Under the pieces are notes generated by a model, which did no database searches, had not been told where the DNA came from, and was given only the letters and a program-made list of their open reading frames with translations. From an uncultured Carboxylicivirga sp. (GTDB lineage: Bacteria > Bacteroidota > Bacteroidia > Bacteroidales > Marinilabiliaceae): a stretch of DNA of 64,000 nt. Location of the stretch: assembly GCA_947503525.1 (NCBI GenBank), contig CANNEA010000008.1, positions 1 through 64,000 of the forward strand, given 5' to 3'. Positions 39,364 through 46,865 of this stretch are shown in pieces. Numbering within the stretch: position 1 is the first letter of the stretch; the number at the start of each line of letters is the position of its first letter. The translations under genes and the position numbers were made by a program.

Positions 39364-40266
39364 TTAATCTATTTTTTCTTCCAATGATTTAAATCCTTCA
39401 CCGAGTATTTCCGAAGTATCCATAATGGTTAAAAAGGCATTTGGATCTATTTGGTTAATCATCGCTTCAAGGGTAGCTACTTCTCTTCTGGTTACAACTG
39501 TGAAAATTATTTTCTTCTCTTCACCACTAAATAAACCTTCTCCGCTTAGGTATGTTCCTCCTCGTTCAAGACTGTTTAATATTCTGTCTTTAATAAGTTC
39601 ATGTTTGTCTGATATTATTATTAATGCTTTCTCATAGCTAATACCATCCAGCATAATATCAATGACCTTGCCCGTCACAAAAATTACAATCCATGAATAC
39701 AATGGAATTTTCCAGTCTTTAAAAACGATTAATCCGGTCAGTACTATAACAGAATCAACAATAATAAGAAATTGTCCTACAGAAATTTTGGTAAACTTAT
39801 TGCCGATCATAGCAACAATATCCGAACCTCCTGAAGTTGCCTTTGCTTTAAAAATTAATCCTAAACCAAAGCCAATCACAATTCCGCCAAATATGGATGA
39901 TAATAGCAGGTCGTTTTGTAAGCCCAAAGGATCATTCTCTCCTATGAAATACGTTAAACTATCCATAAATATGGTAGTAAGAATCATTCCCAATACAGTC
40001 TTAAAGCCAAACTTAGATCCGAGAATTCTGATGCCGAGCAAGGTTAGAGGAATGTTTAATACCAAACCAAATGTACCAACCGGTATTGCCGGTATCAAGC
40101 TATGAACTACAATACCCAAGCCGTAAACTCCACCTGGTACGATATTATAAGGATTTATAAATAATACAAATCCTGCTGCCAGAATAAATGCTCCAATCAC
40201 AATTAATAAGTGATCTATGATAATCCGTTTTGTGTTTTTGCCGTAAATCTGAGTTGTTATCTTCAT
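39364..40266 (-). CDS. YitT family membrane protein (DUF2179 C-terminal domain)
   Basis: The start at 40266 (MKITTQIYGKNTKRIIIDHL) fits the family; an upstream in-frame start adds 44 odd residues and crosses the promoter. The 300-aa product has five or six membrane segments (LLIVIGAFILAAGFVLFI; IVPGGVYGLGIVVH) with KATSGGSDIVAM, then a cytosolic DUF2179 domain (SYEKALIIISDKHELI; GLFSGEEKKIIFTVVTRRE; NAFLTIMDTSEILGEGF). Family function is unknown, though transport has been suggested. It has its own promoter and terminator. Confidence 0.9.
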   Translation of the reverse strand: MKITTQIYGKNTKRIIIDHLLIVIGAFILAAGFVLFINPYNIVPGGVYGLGIVVHSLIPAIPVGTFGLVLNIPLTLLGIRILGSKFGFKTVLGMILTTIFMDSLTYFIGENDPLGLQNDLLLSSIFGGIVIGFGLGLIFKAKATSGGSDIVAMIGNKFTKISVGQFLIIVDSVIVLTGLIVFKDWKIPLYSWIVIFVTGKVIDIMLDGISYEKALIIISDKHELIKDRILNSLERGGTYLSGEGLFSGEEKKIIFTVVTRREVATLEAMINQIDPNAFLTIMDTSEILGEGFKSLEEKID

Positions 40267-40287
40267 ATCCCCATTTTTAAGAAGGCG

Positions 40288-40295
40288 CAAAATTA
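40288..40295 (-). promoter_or_regulatory. Promoter -7 element for the YitT gene
   Basis: On the minus strand it reads TAATTTTGCGCC, an exact TAnnTTTG match, 21 nt before the chosen ATG. It supports that start over the longer open frame. Confidence 0.6.
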
Positions 40296-40424
40296 GACAC
40301 TTTTCCGACATAAAAAAGGAAAAAACACACATGGGGTTAAAAAAGTTAAAAAAATAACAATTCATTAAGAGTATTGTCAAGTAAAAAAAAACATACATTT
40401 ATCAAACATTAAAATTCGCATAAT

Positions 40425-41198
40425 ATGAATCTGTTACATACTGCTATTGTACAACAAGATATAGTTTGGGAGGACACAGATAAGAATCTGAAGAAATTAG
40501 ATATTTTGTTAAAAGATTTAAATGATTCGACAGACTTAGTGATCTTACCAGAAATGTTCCATTCCGGTTTTACAATGAACCCTGAACGAGTGGCGCAGAC
40601 GGAAACAGGCAAAGCAGTGCGTTGGCTCAAGGCAAAGGCCATGGAGTTAGATGTCCATATTATGGGAAGTGTTGTATTTAAAAGTGGTTCGGTATACTAT
40701 AATCGCTTGTATATTTATGATCCTTTGGGTGAAGTTAATTATTACGATAAAAGGCATTTGTTTAGTATAGGCGGTGAAGGGGAACATTATAAAGCAGGAA
40801 AATTTCGTCTAATTATTAATATTAAAGGATGGAGAGTTTGTCCTCTTATCTGTTATGATCTTCGTTTTCCGGTTTGGAGTCGTAATTGTAATGATTATGA
40901 TTTATTGATTTATGTGGCAAACTGGCCTAAATCACGACGCGAAGTGTGGTCAACATTGTTAAAAGCAAGAGCAATTGAGAACCAAACTTATGTTATCGGT
41001 GTTAATCGTATAGGTGAAGATCATTCAAATGAATATAGTGGAGATTCGGTGGTGTTGAATGCTAAAGGGAACAGTGTGTTTGATATAGAGAAGGATAATG
41101 AGGTGGTAGCGTATTCTAGATTAGATTTGGATGAGTTAAATGCCTTTAGAAATAAGTTCCCGGTGTGGAAAGATGCAGATGATTTCAAGTTGTATTAG
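40425..41198 (+). CDS. Carbon-nitrogen hydrolase (omega-amidase/nitrilase family)
   Basis: A 257-aa soluble enzyme with the nitrilase-superfamily triad: Glu43 (VILPEMFHSGF), Lys109 (YYDKRHLFSIGGE) and Cys143 (VCPLICYDLRFP). Length and the ANWPKSRREVWSTLLKARAIENQ helix match YafV/omega-amidase proteins, which hydrolyse alpha-ketoglutaramate or alpha-ketosuccinamate to the keto acid and ammonia. Exact substrate is inference. A near-consensus TACATTTA (40394-40401) with TTG at 40374 could be its promoter. It stands alone. Confidence 0.92.
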   Translation: MNLLHTAIVQQDIVWEDTDKNLKKLDILLKDLNDSTDLVILPEMFHSGFTMNPERVAQTETGKAVRWLKAKAMELDVHIMGSVVFKSGSVYYNRLYIYDPLGEVNYYDKRHLFSIGGEGEHYKAGKFRLIINIKGWRVCPLICYDLRFPVWSRNCNDYDLLIYVANWPKSRREVWSTLLKARAIENQTYVIGVNRIGEDHSNEYSGDSVVLNAKGNSVFDIEKDNEVVAYSRLDLDELNAFRNKFPVWKDADDFKLY

Positions 41199-41247
41199 TT
41201 AGGGTTTAATAATTAATATTTCTTGTTTGTTTTAAACAATAATCTTA

Positions 41248-41315
41248 ACTTGAATTAATAATTATTCAAGTGCTGAATGATCTTTATGATTACTTTAATT
41301 GATAAATGTATCAAT
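41248..41315 (+). promoter_or_regulatory. Two adjacent inverted repeats upstream of a small gene
   Basis: ACTTGAAT (41248-41255) pairs with ATTCAAGT (41264-41271) across 8 nt. ATTGATA (41298-41304) pairs with TATCAAT (41309-41315) across 4 nt. Both are perfect. They lie 50-130 nt before the 89-aa gene at 41370. They could be operators or RNA hairpins; AT-richness makes chance occurrence possible. Confidence 0.35.
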
Positions 41316-41369
41316 CAAAATTAAGTTCAATTTTAATTAGAATGTTTTTTTTGTATTAAATTGTGTACT

Positions 41370-41639
41370 ATGAGAACTTACAAGGTGACAATTCCAGATG
41401 ATAAAATTGATTTTTTCGTTAAGCTGATGGAAAATCTTGGTATTAGCTCGGAACTTGATACAAATCAAATTTCGAAAACAAGCAAACTATCGGCAAGTAA
41501 ACGCACAAGCAGATCAGATTTAACTACTGCTAAAGAAGGAAAGATTGGCAATATGAAAAGTAAAATGGCATCGATTAAGGGTGATAAAAGTATCCAGGAT
41601 GTCTTAGGTAAAATTCAGGAGCTAAGAAATAAAAGATAG
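41370..41639 (+). CDS. Small protein of unknown function
   Basis: The ATG at 41370 gives 89 aa: MRTYKVTIPDDKIDFFVKLM, then MENLGI, a Ser/Thr/Lys-rich middle (about 30-55), and a helical end with DKSIQDVLGKIQELRNK. No signal peptide or membrane segment. The N-terminal pattern is like small Bacteroidota proteins sometimes grouped with antitoxin-like or DUF2683 proteins, but no toxin gene is adjacent, so I do not assign that role. The gene is flanked by clear gaps on both sides and preceded by two inverted repeats. Confidence 0.6.
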   Translation: MRTYKVTIPDDKIDFFVKLMENLGISSELDTNQISKTSKLSASKRTSRSDLTTAKEGKIGNMKSKMASIKGDKSIQDVLGKIQELRNKR

Positions 41640-41738
41640 ATAAGGGAAAAAGGAAGTGATTTTCATTTTTTTTGTTAAAAAGTCTTATGCATGGTATGAT
41701 TATTGTTAGTTTACTGGTGACCTTTTAAAACTTGTCTT

Positions 41739-42380
41739 ATGAAAACATATACTTCCTTATTACAAGCTCTATTGTTATCCCTTTTTCTAATCGTTCCGTT
41801 TAGCGCTTTTTCTCAGGAAACGGGAAATGTTGAACAAATAGAAACGGTAGTTGATAAGCTACCTAAGCTAAAAAATGCTCGCGGAGGAATCAATAAGTAC
41901 ATCGAAAAAAAGATTTCATATCCTGAAAATGCTAAATTGAGAGGTGTTGAAGGAGATGTGTGGGTTGGCTTTGTTGTATCTTCATCAGGAGTTGTTAAAG
42001 ATGTTAAGGTTGAAAAAAGTGTTGATCCACTTCTTGATCAGGTGGTTGTTGATTTTGTTAAGAAAACTGGTCCCTGGAAACCAGGCGAGTTGAATGGTAA
42101 AATTGTGAATACACAGATGATTGTCCCGGTCAAATTTACCTTAACACATAATGAACGTAATCTTGCCAACCAATTAAAAAGTTTTAATCTGCTGGATTCG
42201 CCTCCTTTATTTGTACTGGATGATAAGTTAATTGATGGGATGACTGAAATCGAAGATTACAATGTCAAGTCGATAAGAGTAATTAAAGGTAGCAAAGCAA
42301 TTAAATTATACGGGGATCAAGGTAAGAATGGTGTTGTAATTATAACCTCAAAAAACGGAACACCTCCATTATACTACTAA
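41739..42380 (+). CDS. Exported TonB C-terminal domain protein with plug-like tail
   Basis: A 213-aa protein with a signal peptide (ALLLSLFLIVPFSAFSQ). Residues about 50-135 form a TonB C-terminal domain (INKYIEKKISYPENAKLRG, GDVWVGFVVSSSGVVKDV, WKPGELNGK). The tail (about 150-208) has IRVIKGSKAIKLYGDQGKN followed by GVVIITSK, the signature of a TonB-dependent receptor plug end. The usual cytoplasmic/TM anchor and Pro-rich spacer of TonB are absent, so it is not a normal energy transducer. Many Bacteroidota carry such periplasmic TonB-domain proteins; role unknown. Confidence 0.82.
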   Translation: MKTYTSLLQALLLSLFLIVPFSAFSQETGNVEQIETVVDKLPKLKNARGGINKYIEKKISYPENAKLRGVEGDVWVGFVVSSSGVVKDVKVEKSVDPLLDQVVVDFVKKTGPWKPGELNGKIVNTQMIVPVKFTLTHNERNLANQLKSFNLLDSPPLFVLDDKLIDGMTEIEDYNVKSIRVIKGSKAIKLYGDQGKNGVVIITSKNGTPPLYY

Positions 42381-42384
42381 AAAT

Positions 42385-42408
42385 AAACCATCGATTTCTC
42401 GATGGTTT
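42385..42408. terminator. Bidirectional terminator between convergent genes
   Basis: AAACCATCG pairs perfectly with CGATGGTTT around a six-base loop. The A/T ends of the stem provide short U tracts in both directions between the TonB-like and DUF1338 genes. Confidence 0.7.
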
Positions 42409-42418
42409 AGTATGTATA

Positions 42419-43228
42419 TTATTTATTTCTGAAGTTTGTGCTCTCAAATATTTTGTCTGCTGATTTAGCAATAAAGCCATTAAAGAGTGTATTGTCTGGT
42501 AGATTGTACCTTCGTGCGAATTCGTAATAACAGGCAGGGATAGTATATTTTCCTTCCAAAAATTCAATTTCCACCATGTCAGCAAGTGTGCTGGATTGTT
42601 CTAAACATTCAGCCGGTGTTCCCTTTATTTCACCACCTGAGGAATTCAATTTGTAATTATTCTCTTTTAAATAAAGATTGACTTCTTCAAGGGAGTCAAA
42701 ATTATTAAGCTCATTTACCAATACGGTAAAGTGATTTGCTCTGAAGCCAAATACATAAAGCCAAGCTGCATATTCCGATTCTTTGAGCAGTTGCTGGTAG
42801 ATTGGATAGGACGGAGTGCCCCATATGTTACCTGCGAAAAGAATGTCATCGCTGGTTGGAATTGTAGCATCGTTCTGTTTAATATTTAACTCAAGTATCT
42901 TTTGAGTTACTTCGGATAGTTCTTCAACCATTAACTGACTAATGAAAATTTTAGGAGCAGTTGCGTCATTTTCAATTTCATAATGAGTAGCTGTTAATTT
43001 TTTTTGCTCAAACCGATAATTACCCTTTTCTTTGTAGCCTCTTTCAAGAAATGGCTTTGCCAAGACATTTATGTTAATATCCTTAAAATTGAACGTTCTA
43101 AACGCAATATGATCGTTGAGGATACTTTCCTGTTTTGAATTAAATAGTTGATGAATGCTTTTAACCGAAGGATTAAGATTTTGGTATTCATCAAACAATT
43201 GATCAAATAATTGAGTGTAGTTGGTCAT
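42419..43228 (-). CDS. DUF1338 family protein (2-oxoadipate dioxygenase/decarboxylase-like)
   Basis: A 269-aa soluble protein. DUF1338 marks: an early His in NDHIAFRTFNF, a central His in GFRANHFTVLVNEL, and a Glu in ADMVEIEFLEGKYTIPACYYEF, matching the two-His-one-Glu metal site of the family. Studied members (HglS/YdcJ) convert 2-oxoadipate to 2-hydroxyglutarate in lysine breakdown. This protein is shorter than HglS, so that reaction is only a possibility. No lysine-catabolic genes are adjacent. It is divergent from pta and shares a 275-bp upstream region with it. Confidence 0.85.
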   Translation of the reverse strand: MTNYTQLFDQLFDEYQNLNPSVKSIHQLFNSKQESILNDHIAFRTFNFKDININVLAKPFLERGYKEKGNYRFEQKKLTATHYEIENDATAPKIFISQLMVEELSEVTQKILELNIKQNDATIPTSDDILFAGNIWGTPSYPIYQQLLKESEYAAWLYVFGFRANHFTVLVNELNNFDSLEEVNLYLKENNYKLNSSGGEIKGTPAECLEQSSTLADMVEIEFLEGKYTIPACYYEFARRYNLPDNTLFNGFIAKSADKIFESTNFRNK

Positions 43229-43345
43229 GTGTTTTTTATTTCAAAATAGAAAACTATTTGCTTAATATCAAATTGTAAGAAAATCCGGAAAAGGATTAAG
43301 AAATGAAGATGTTAATTAGACTATTTCAAATTTATTTAAGCTATT

Positions 43346-43364
43346 CACTTACAAATTGTAAGTG
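43346..43364. promoter_or_regulatory. Perfect 19-nt inverted repeat, candidate operator
   Basis: CACTTACAA, one central A, then TTGTAAGTG: two perfect 9-bp arms. It lies in the divergent region, 117 nt from the DUF1338 start and 139 nt from the pta start. The ACTTAC...GTAAGT form is reminiscent of HxlR/MarR-type operators, which is only a weak analogy. It could regulate either side. Confidence 0.55.
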
Positions 43365-43457
43365 TGATAAAATGCTAAAACAAGGATGCGTCTTTTTTCT
43401 GTTTTTAAACATCTTATTTTGATGATAAAATACAAGTGAAATATGCAATATTCGCCG

Positions 43458-43465
43458 TAAATTTG
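43458..43465 (+). promoter_or_regulatory. Promoter -7 element for the pta operon
   Basis: TAAATTTGCGGC matches TAnnTTTG exactly, 38 nt before the pta ATG. No TTG is found at the standard -33 spacing, so activation by a bound regulator is possible. Confidence 0.6.
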
Positions 43466-43503
43466 CGGCAAATTCTTAAATGTTAACTCTTTTATAGACA
43501 AAA

Positions 43504-44508
43504 ATGGAATTCATTAAACAGCTGAAGGAAAAAGCGAGTCAGAACAAGAAAAGAATTGTTCTTCCGGAAGGTTTGGAAGAAAGAACCTTAAAAGCAGCCG
43601 ATACTATTTTAGGTGAAGGTTTTGCAGAGGTTATCCTAATTGGAAATCCTGATAAGGTTAAAGCAGAAGCAAGCACCTACCAATTAGAGCATATTGATCA
43701 GGCTTTAATTGTGGATCCTGAGAGTCATGATAGGATGGATGCCTATGCTGATATGATGGTGGAGATTCGTAAGAAGAAAGGATTGACTAAAGATGAGGCT
43801 TTAACGCTGATCAAGAATCCACTTTTTCTTGCTGTAATGATGATTAAAGCAGGTGATGCTGATGGTGAGGTTGCTGGTGCTGATAATGCCACTGGTGACG
43901 TTTTGCGTCCGGCATTTCAATATGTTAAAACAGCTCCTGGCATTAGTGTTGTTTCAGGTGCGTTCATCATGATTTTGAAAGATAAAGAATTTGGTGAAGA
44001 TGGAATGATGGTTTTTGCCGATTGTGCTGTTCATCCAAATCCTACTGCTGAAGAGTTAGCCGAAATTGCCGTTGCTACCGGAAGGACTACTCAGGCAATA
44101 GCGGGTTTTGAACCAAAAATAGCCATGTTGAGTTTCTCAACAAAAGGAAGTGCCAAGCATGAAATGGTAGACAAGGTGGCTAAAGCTACTGAGTTGGCTA
44201 AGCAATTAGCTCCTGATCTGAAAATTGAAGGTGAACTTCAATCAGATGCTGCAATAATTCCTGCTATTGGTCAGAAGAAGGCTCCGGGAAGTGATATTGC
44301 CGGTCAGGCTAATGTATTAGTATTTCCTACATTAGAAACGGGAAATATTGCATATAAACTTGTTCAGCGTATGGCGCATGCAGAAGCCATTGGTCCTGTT
44401 CTACAAGGAATGGCAGCGCCTATTAATGATTTATCAAGAGGTTGTTCGGTTAGTGATATTGTAAATTTAGTTGCAATAACGGCGAATCAAGCTGCCGGTA
44501 TAGTATAA
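43504..44508 (+). CDS. pta: Phosphate acetyltransferase
   Basis: A 334-aa short-type Pta (no N-terminal DRTGG region). Family marks: RIVLPEGLEERTLKAAD at the start, GDADGEVAGADNATGDVLRP, VFADCAVHPNPTAEELAEIA, and IGQKKAPGSDIAGQANVLVF with the C-terminal TGNIAYKLVQRMAHAEAIGP. It interconverts acetyl-CoA and acetyl phosphate. It is the first gene of the acid-kinase operon; a hairpin and then ackA follow within 40 bp. Together with AckA it would make acetate and one ATP per acetyl-CoA. Confidence 0.97.
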   Translation: MEFIKQLKEKASQNKKRIVLPEGLEERTLKAADTILGEGFAEVILIGNPDKVKAEASTYQLEHIDQALIVDPESHDRMDAYADMMVEIRKKKGLTKDEALTLIKNPLFLAVMMIKAGDADGEVAGADNATGDVLRPAFQYVKTAPGISVVSGAFIMILKDKEFGEDGMMVFADCAVHPNPTAEELAEIAVATGRTTQAIAGFEPKIAMLSFSTKGSAKHEMVDKVAKATELAKQLAPDLKIEGELQSDAAIIPAIGQKKAPGSDIAGQANVLVFPTLETGNIAYKLVQRMAHAEAIGPVLQGMAAPINDLSRGCSVSDIVNLVAITANQAAGIV

Positions 44509-44512
44509 TTGA

Positions 44513-44531
44513 AGAGCCGGTTTCCGGCTCT
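44513..44531 (+). promoter_or_regulatory. Triloop hairpin between pta and ackA
   Basis: AGAGCCGG, loop TTT, CCGGCTCT: a perfect 8-bp stem ending 16 nt before the ackA start. Only a short T stretch follows. It may act as a weak attenuator or protect the upstream message. Confidence 0.6.
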
Positions 44532-44547
44532 TTGTGTATTACATCAA

Positions 44548-45753
44548 ATGATAATACTTGTATTAAACAGTGGTAGTTCATCAATTAAATTTCAATTGTT
44601 CGAAATAAACGAGCATGAAAAACTATTGTCTAAAGGTATAGTTGATCGAATTGGAATTTCAGGTGGTGTGCTTAAGCAATGTGTGAATGGTGTTTCTAAA
44701 AAAGTTTTAGAGAGCGATGTTCCGGATCACACTATTGGTTTAAAATTGGTATTTGATAATCTGATAAATGGTGAATTTGCGGTTTTAAAAGAACTATCGG
44801 AGATTGATGCAGTTGGACACCGTGTAGTGCATGGTGGTGAATGGTTTAAGGAGGGAGTTTTAATTGATGAGGAGGTCAAAAAGCAAATTGCGGATTGTTC
44901 CGAACTGGCTCCTTTGCATAATCCTGCAAATTTAAAGGGCATAATGTCTGTCGAGAACTTACTTCCTGATATACCTCAAGTAGCTTTATTTGATACATCA
45001 TTTCATCAAGGTATGCCCGAAAGAGCATATCTATATGGGATTCCATATAAATACTATGAGAAGTATAGGATCCGTCGATATGGATTTCACGGAATAAGTC
45101 ATAAATATATTAGCGAAGAGGCGGCGAAACTTTGTAATAAACGATTAGTTGATTCAAAGATTGTCACATGTCACTTGGGTAATGGGGCCTCTGTAACCGG
45201 TATTGATGGTGGAGAATCGATCGATACCTCCATGGGCTTTACTCCCGTAACCGGATTAATGATGGGTACTCGTTGTGGGACATTGGATCCGGGTATTTTA
45301 TTGTATCTTGAAGAGAAAGAGCACTTAAGTATTAAGGGAATCACTGATATGATCAATAAGGAAAGTGGTTTGCAAGGTATTTCTGGACTCTCTTCTGATA
45401 TGCGAGATATAGAAAAGGCAGCATTGGATGGAATACATCGTGCAAAATTGGCTTTTGATATGTACACATACCGAATCCGCAAATGGATTGGATCTTTTAT
45501 TGGAATATTAAATGGTATTGATATTCTAGTGTTTGCTGGAGGAATTGGAGAGAACTCTTTTAAGGTAAGGGAAGATGTGTGCCGCAACTTATCATTTTTT
45601 GGTATTAAAATTGACGAGCTTGTGAATGTTGGTATGTGTGGCAGGAGTGGGATAATTTCTGCCTCAGATTCAAGTGTTTCAGTTGCGGTTGTCAATACAA
45701 ATGAAGAACTTGTAATTGCTAGGGAAACCTATGGAATATTAAATAAAAACTAA
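44548..45753 (+). CDS. ackA: Acetate kinase, first copy
   Basis: The ATG at 44548 (MIILVLNSGSSSIKFQLF) is the family start; the longer open frame crosses the hairpin. The 401-aa product has HRVVHGGEW, DTSFHQGMPERAYLYG, RRYGFHGISHKYI, HLGNGASVTGIDGG, TPVTGLMMGTRCGTLDPG and GGIGENSFKVRE, and ends with the ENEEL-type NTNEELVIARET. It makes acetate and ATP from acetyl phosphate and ADP. The GTLDP variant of the GDxDP motif sets it apart from the second copy at 46866. It lies second in the operon, 29 bp before the dehydrogenase gene. Confidence 0.96.
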   Translation: MIILVLNSGSSSIKFQLFEINEHEKLLSKGIVDRIGISGGVLKQCVNGVSKKVLESDVPDHTIGLKLVFDNLINGEFAVLKELSEIDAVGHRVVHGGEWFKEGVLIDEEVKKQIADCSELAPLHNPANLKGIMSVENLLPDIPQVALFDTSFHQGMPERAYLYGIPYKYYEKYRIRRYGFHGISHKYISEEAAKLCNKRLVDSKIVTCHLGNGASVTGIDGGESIDTSMGFTPVTGLMMGTRCGTLDPGILLYLEEKEHLSIKGITDMINKESGLQGISGLSSDMRDIEKAALDGIHRAKLAFDMYTYRIRKWIGSFIGILNGIDILVFAGGIGENSFKVREDVCRNLSFFGIKIDELVNVGMCGRSGIISASDSSVSVAVVNTNEELVIARETYGILNKN

Positions 45754-45782
45754 ACAAAAGGAAATTATTAAAACTGAAATAA

Positions 45783-46760
45783 ATGGCTGAAATTCTTGTA
45801 GAACCTATTGAATCGTATGCTTTAGGACAGAAAAAGCGAGGTAAAACTCTTTTCTCGAAAGTAGGAATAGTAGGATGTGGTAAGGAAGGGCAAAGTATTG
45901 CTCGTATTGCTAGTTGGCATGGCATGGAAGTAGTTTTCATCGAATTAAGTGATGAGAAAATTAATCATGCAATTGAGAATATTGGTAAGGAACTTGATCA
46001 TCGCATCGAAAACTGGGGTTTAACTCAGAGCGAAAAGCGTGCAATCATGAGTCGAATCAAAGGAACTCTTGATTATAACGAATTAACTGATTGTGATTTT
46101 GTGATTGAAGCTATTCGTGCGGATAATTCTGGTAACAGAAGTATTGTTGCACGTAAAGAGGTTTTCAGACAAATTGAAAAAGTGGTGAGTAGTGATGCTA
46201 TTATTGCTACAAATGCTACAACTATTGTTATTACAGAATTAGCTTCGGAATTAAAGATCCGAGAACGTTGTGTGAGTTTACATTTCTTTGTTACCTCTCC
46301 GGAAGCAAGAATTATTGAGGTTGTTAAAGGTTTATACACTTCGGCTGAGGTATATGAAAGAGTTTGCACATTTGTGAAGTTAATTAACCGTGATGTTATT
46401 CCTGTTGAAGAGTCAGCCGGTATCGTAAGTGTTCGTTTGTACGTCACTCTTTTAAATGAGGCTTGTGCCACTTTAATGGAAGGGGTTGCAACTATGCGTG
46501 ATATTGATACAACCATGGAAATTGGTTTGGGGATGCGCTTAGGGCCTTTTAAAGCAGCCGATGTTATTGGTTTGGATAAAGTTGTTAAGTGGATGGAAAA
46601 TTTACATGAGGAGTTTGGAAACCAAAAGTTTGCGCCATCTCCATTGATCCGTCGTTTGGTTCGTGCTAAGCGTTACGGTTCGCATGTTGGAGTTGGGTTT
46701 TATCGCTACGATCAGGATGGTAATATTCAAAATGATGAAGATCCAACGCGTAAGTTTTAA
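45783..46760 (+). CDS. Divergent 3-hydroxyacyl-CoA dehydrogenase family protein
   Basis: A 325-aa protein with an NAD-binding Rossmann fold (KVGIVGCGKEGQSIARIAS, then Glu in VVFIELSDEK) preceded by about 27 extra residues. The rest follows 3-hydroxybutyryl-CoA dehydrogenase: CDFVIEAIRAD, the TNATTIVITELAS strand, His in LHFFVTSPEARIIEVVKG and the C-terminal GLGMRLGPFKAADVIGLD. Two usual active-site positions look changed: the TSS Ser is Thr (NATT), and the GFIVNR Asn aligns with Val (GIVSVR). It belongs to a group I have seen in Bacteroidales. Role in butyrate formation is inferred from its place between two acetate kinases and before ptb-buk. Confidence 0.85.
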   Translation: MAEILVEPIESYALGQKKRGKTLFSKVGIVGCGKEGQSIARIASWHGMEVVFIELSDEKINHAIENIGKELDHRIENWGLTQSEKRAIMSRIKGTLDYNELTDCDFVIEAIRADNSGNRSIVARKEVFRQIEKVVSSDAIIATNATTIVITELASELKIRERCVSLHFFVTSPEARIIEVVKGLYTSAEVYERVCTFVKLINRDVIPVEESAGIVSVRLYVTLLNEACATLMEGVATMRDIDTTMEIGLGMRLGPFKAADVIGLDKVVKWMENLHEEFGNQKFAPSPLIRRLVRAKRYGSHVGVGFYRYDQDGNIQNDEDPTRKF

Positions 46761-46779
46761 TTATTAGCAAAGGCCTATA

Positions 46780-46841
46780 ACCTTGATGAATTATCAGGGT
46801 ATCTTAAAACAATTTTCCTGTCATTAATTGATTATTAATGA
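46780..46841 (+). promoter_or_regulatory. Two small hairpins upstream of second ackA
   Basis: ACCTTGA/TCAGGGT (46780-46800, one G-U pair) and TCATTAAT/ATTAATGA (46821-46841, five-base loop). The gap here (105 bp) is the largest within the operon. No TAnnTTTG promoter is visible, so processing or stability elements are more likely than a new start. Confidence 0.35.
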
Positions 46842-46865
46842 CGATTAAAGAAACAATTACGACAA

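Noticed and set aside
41298-41315. FNR/CRP-type box (TTGAT...ATCAA)
   Set aside because: The half-sites are right, but the spacer is six bases instead of four, and no regulator or oxygen-related gene is adjacent.
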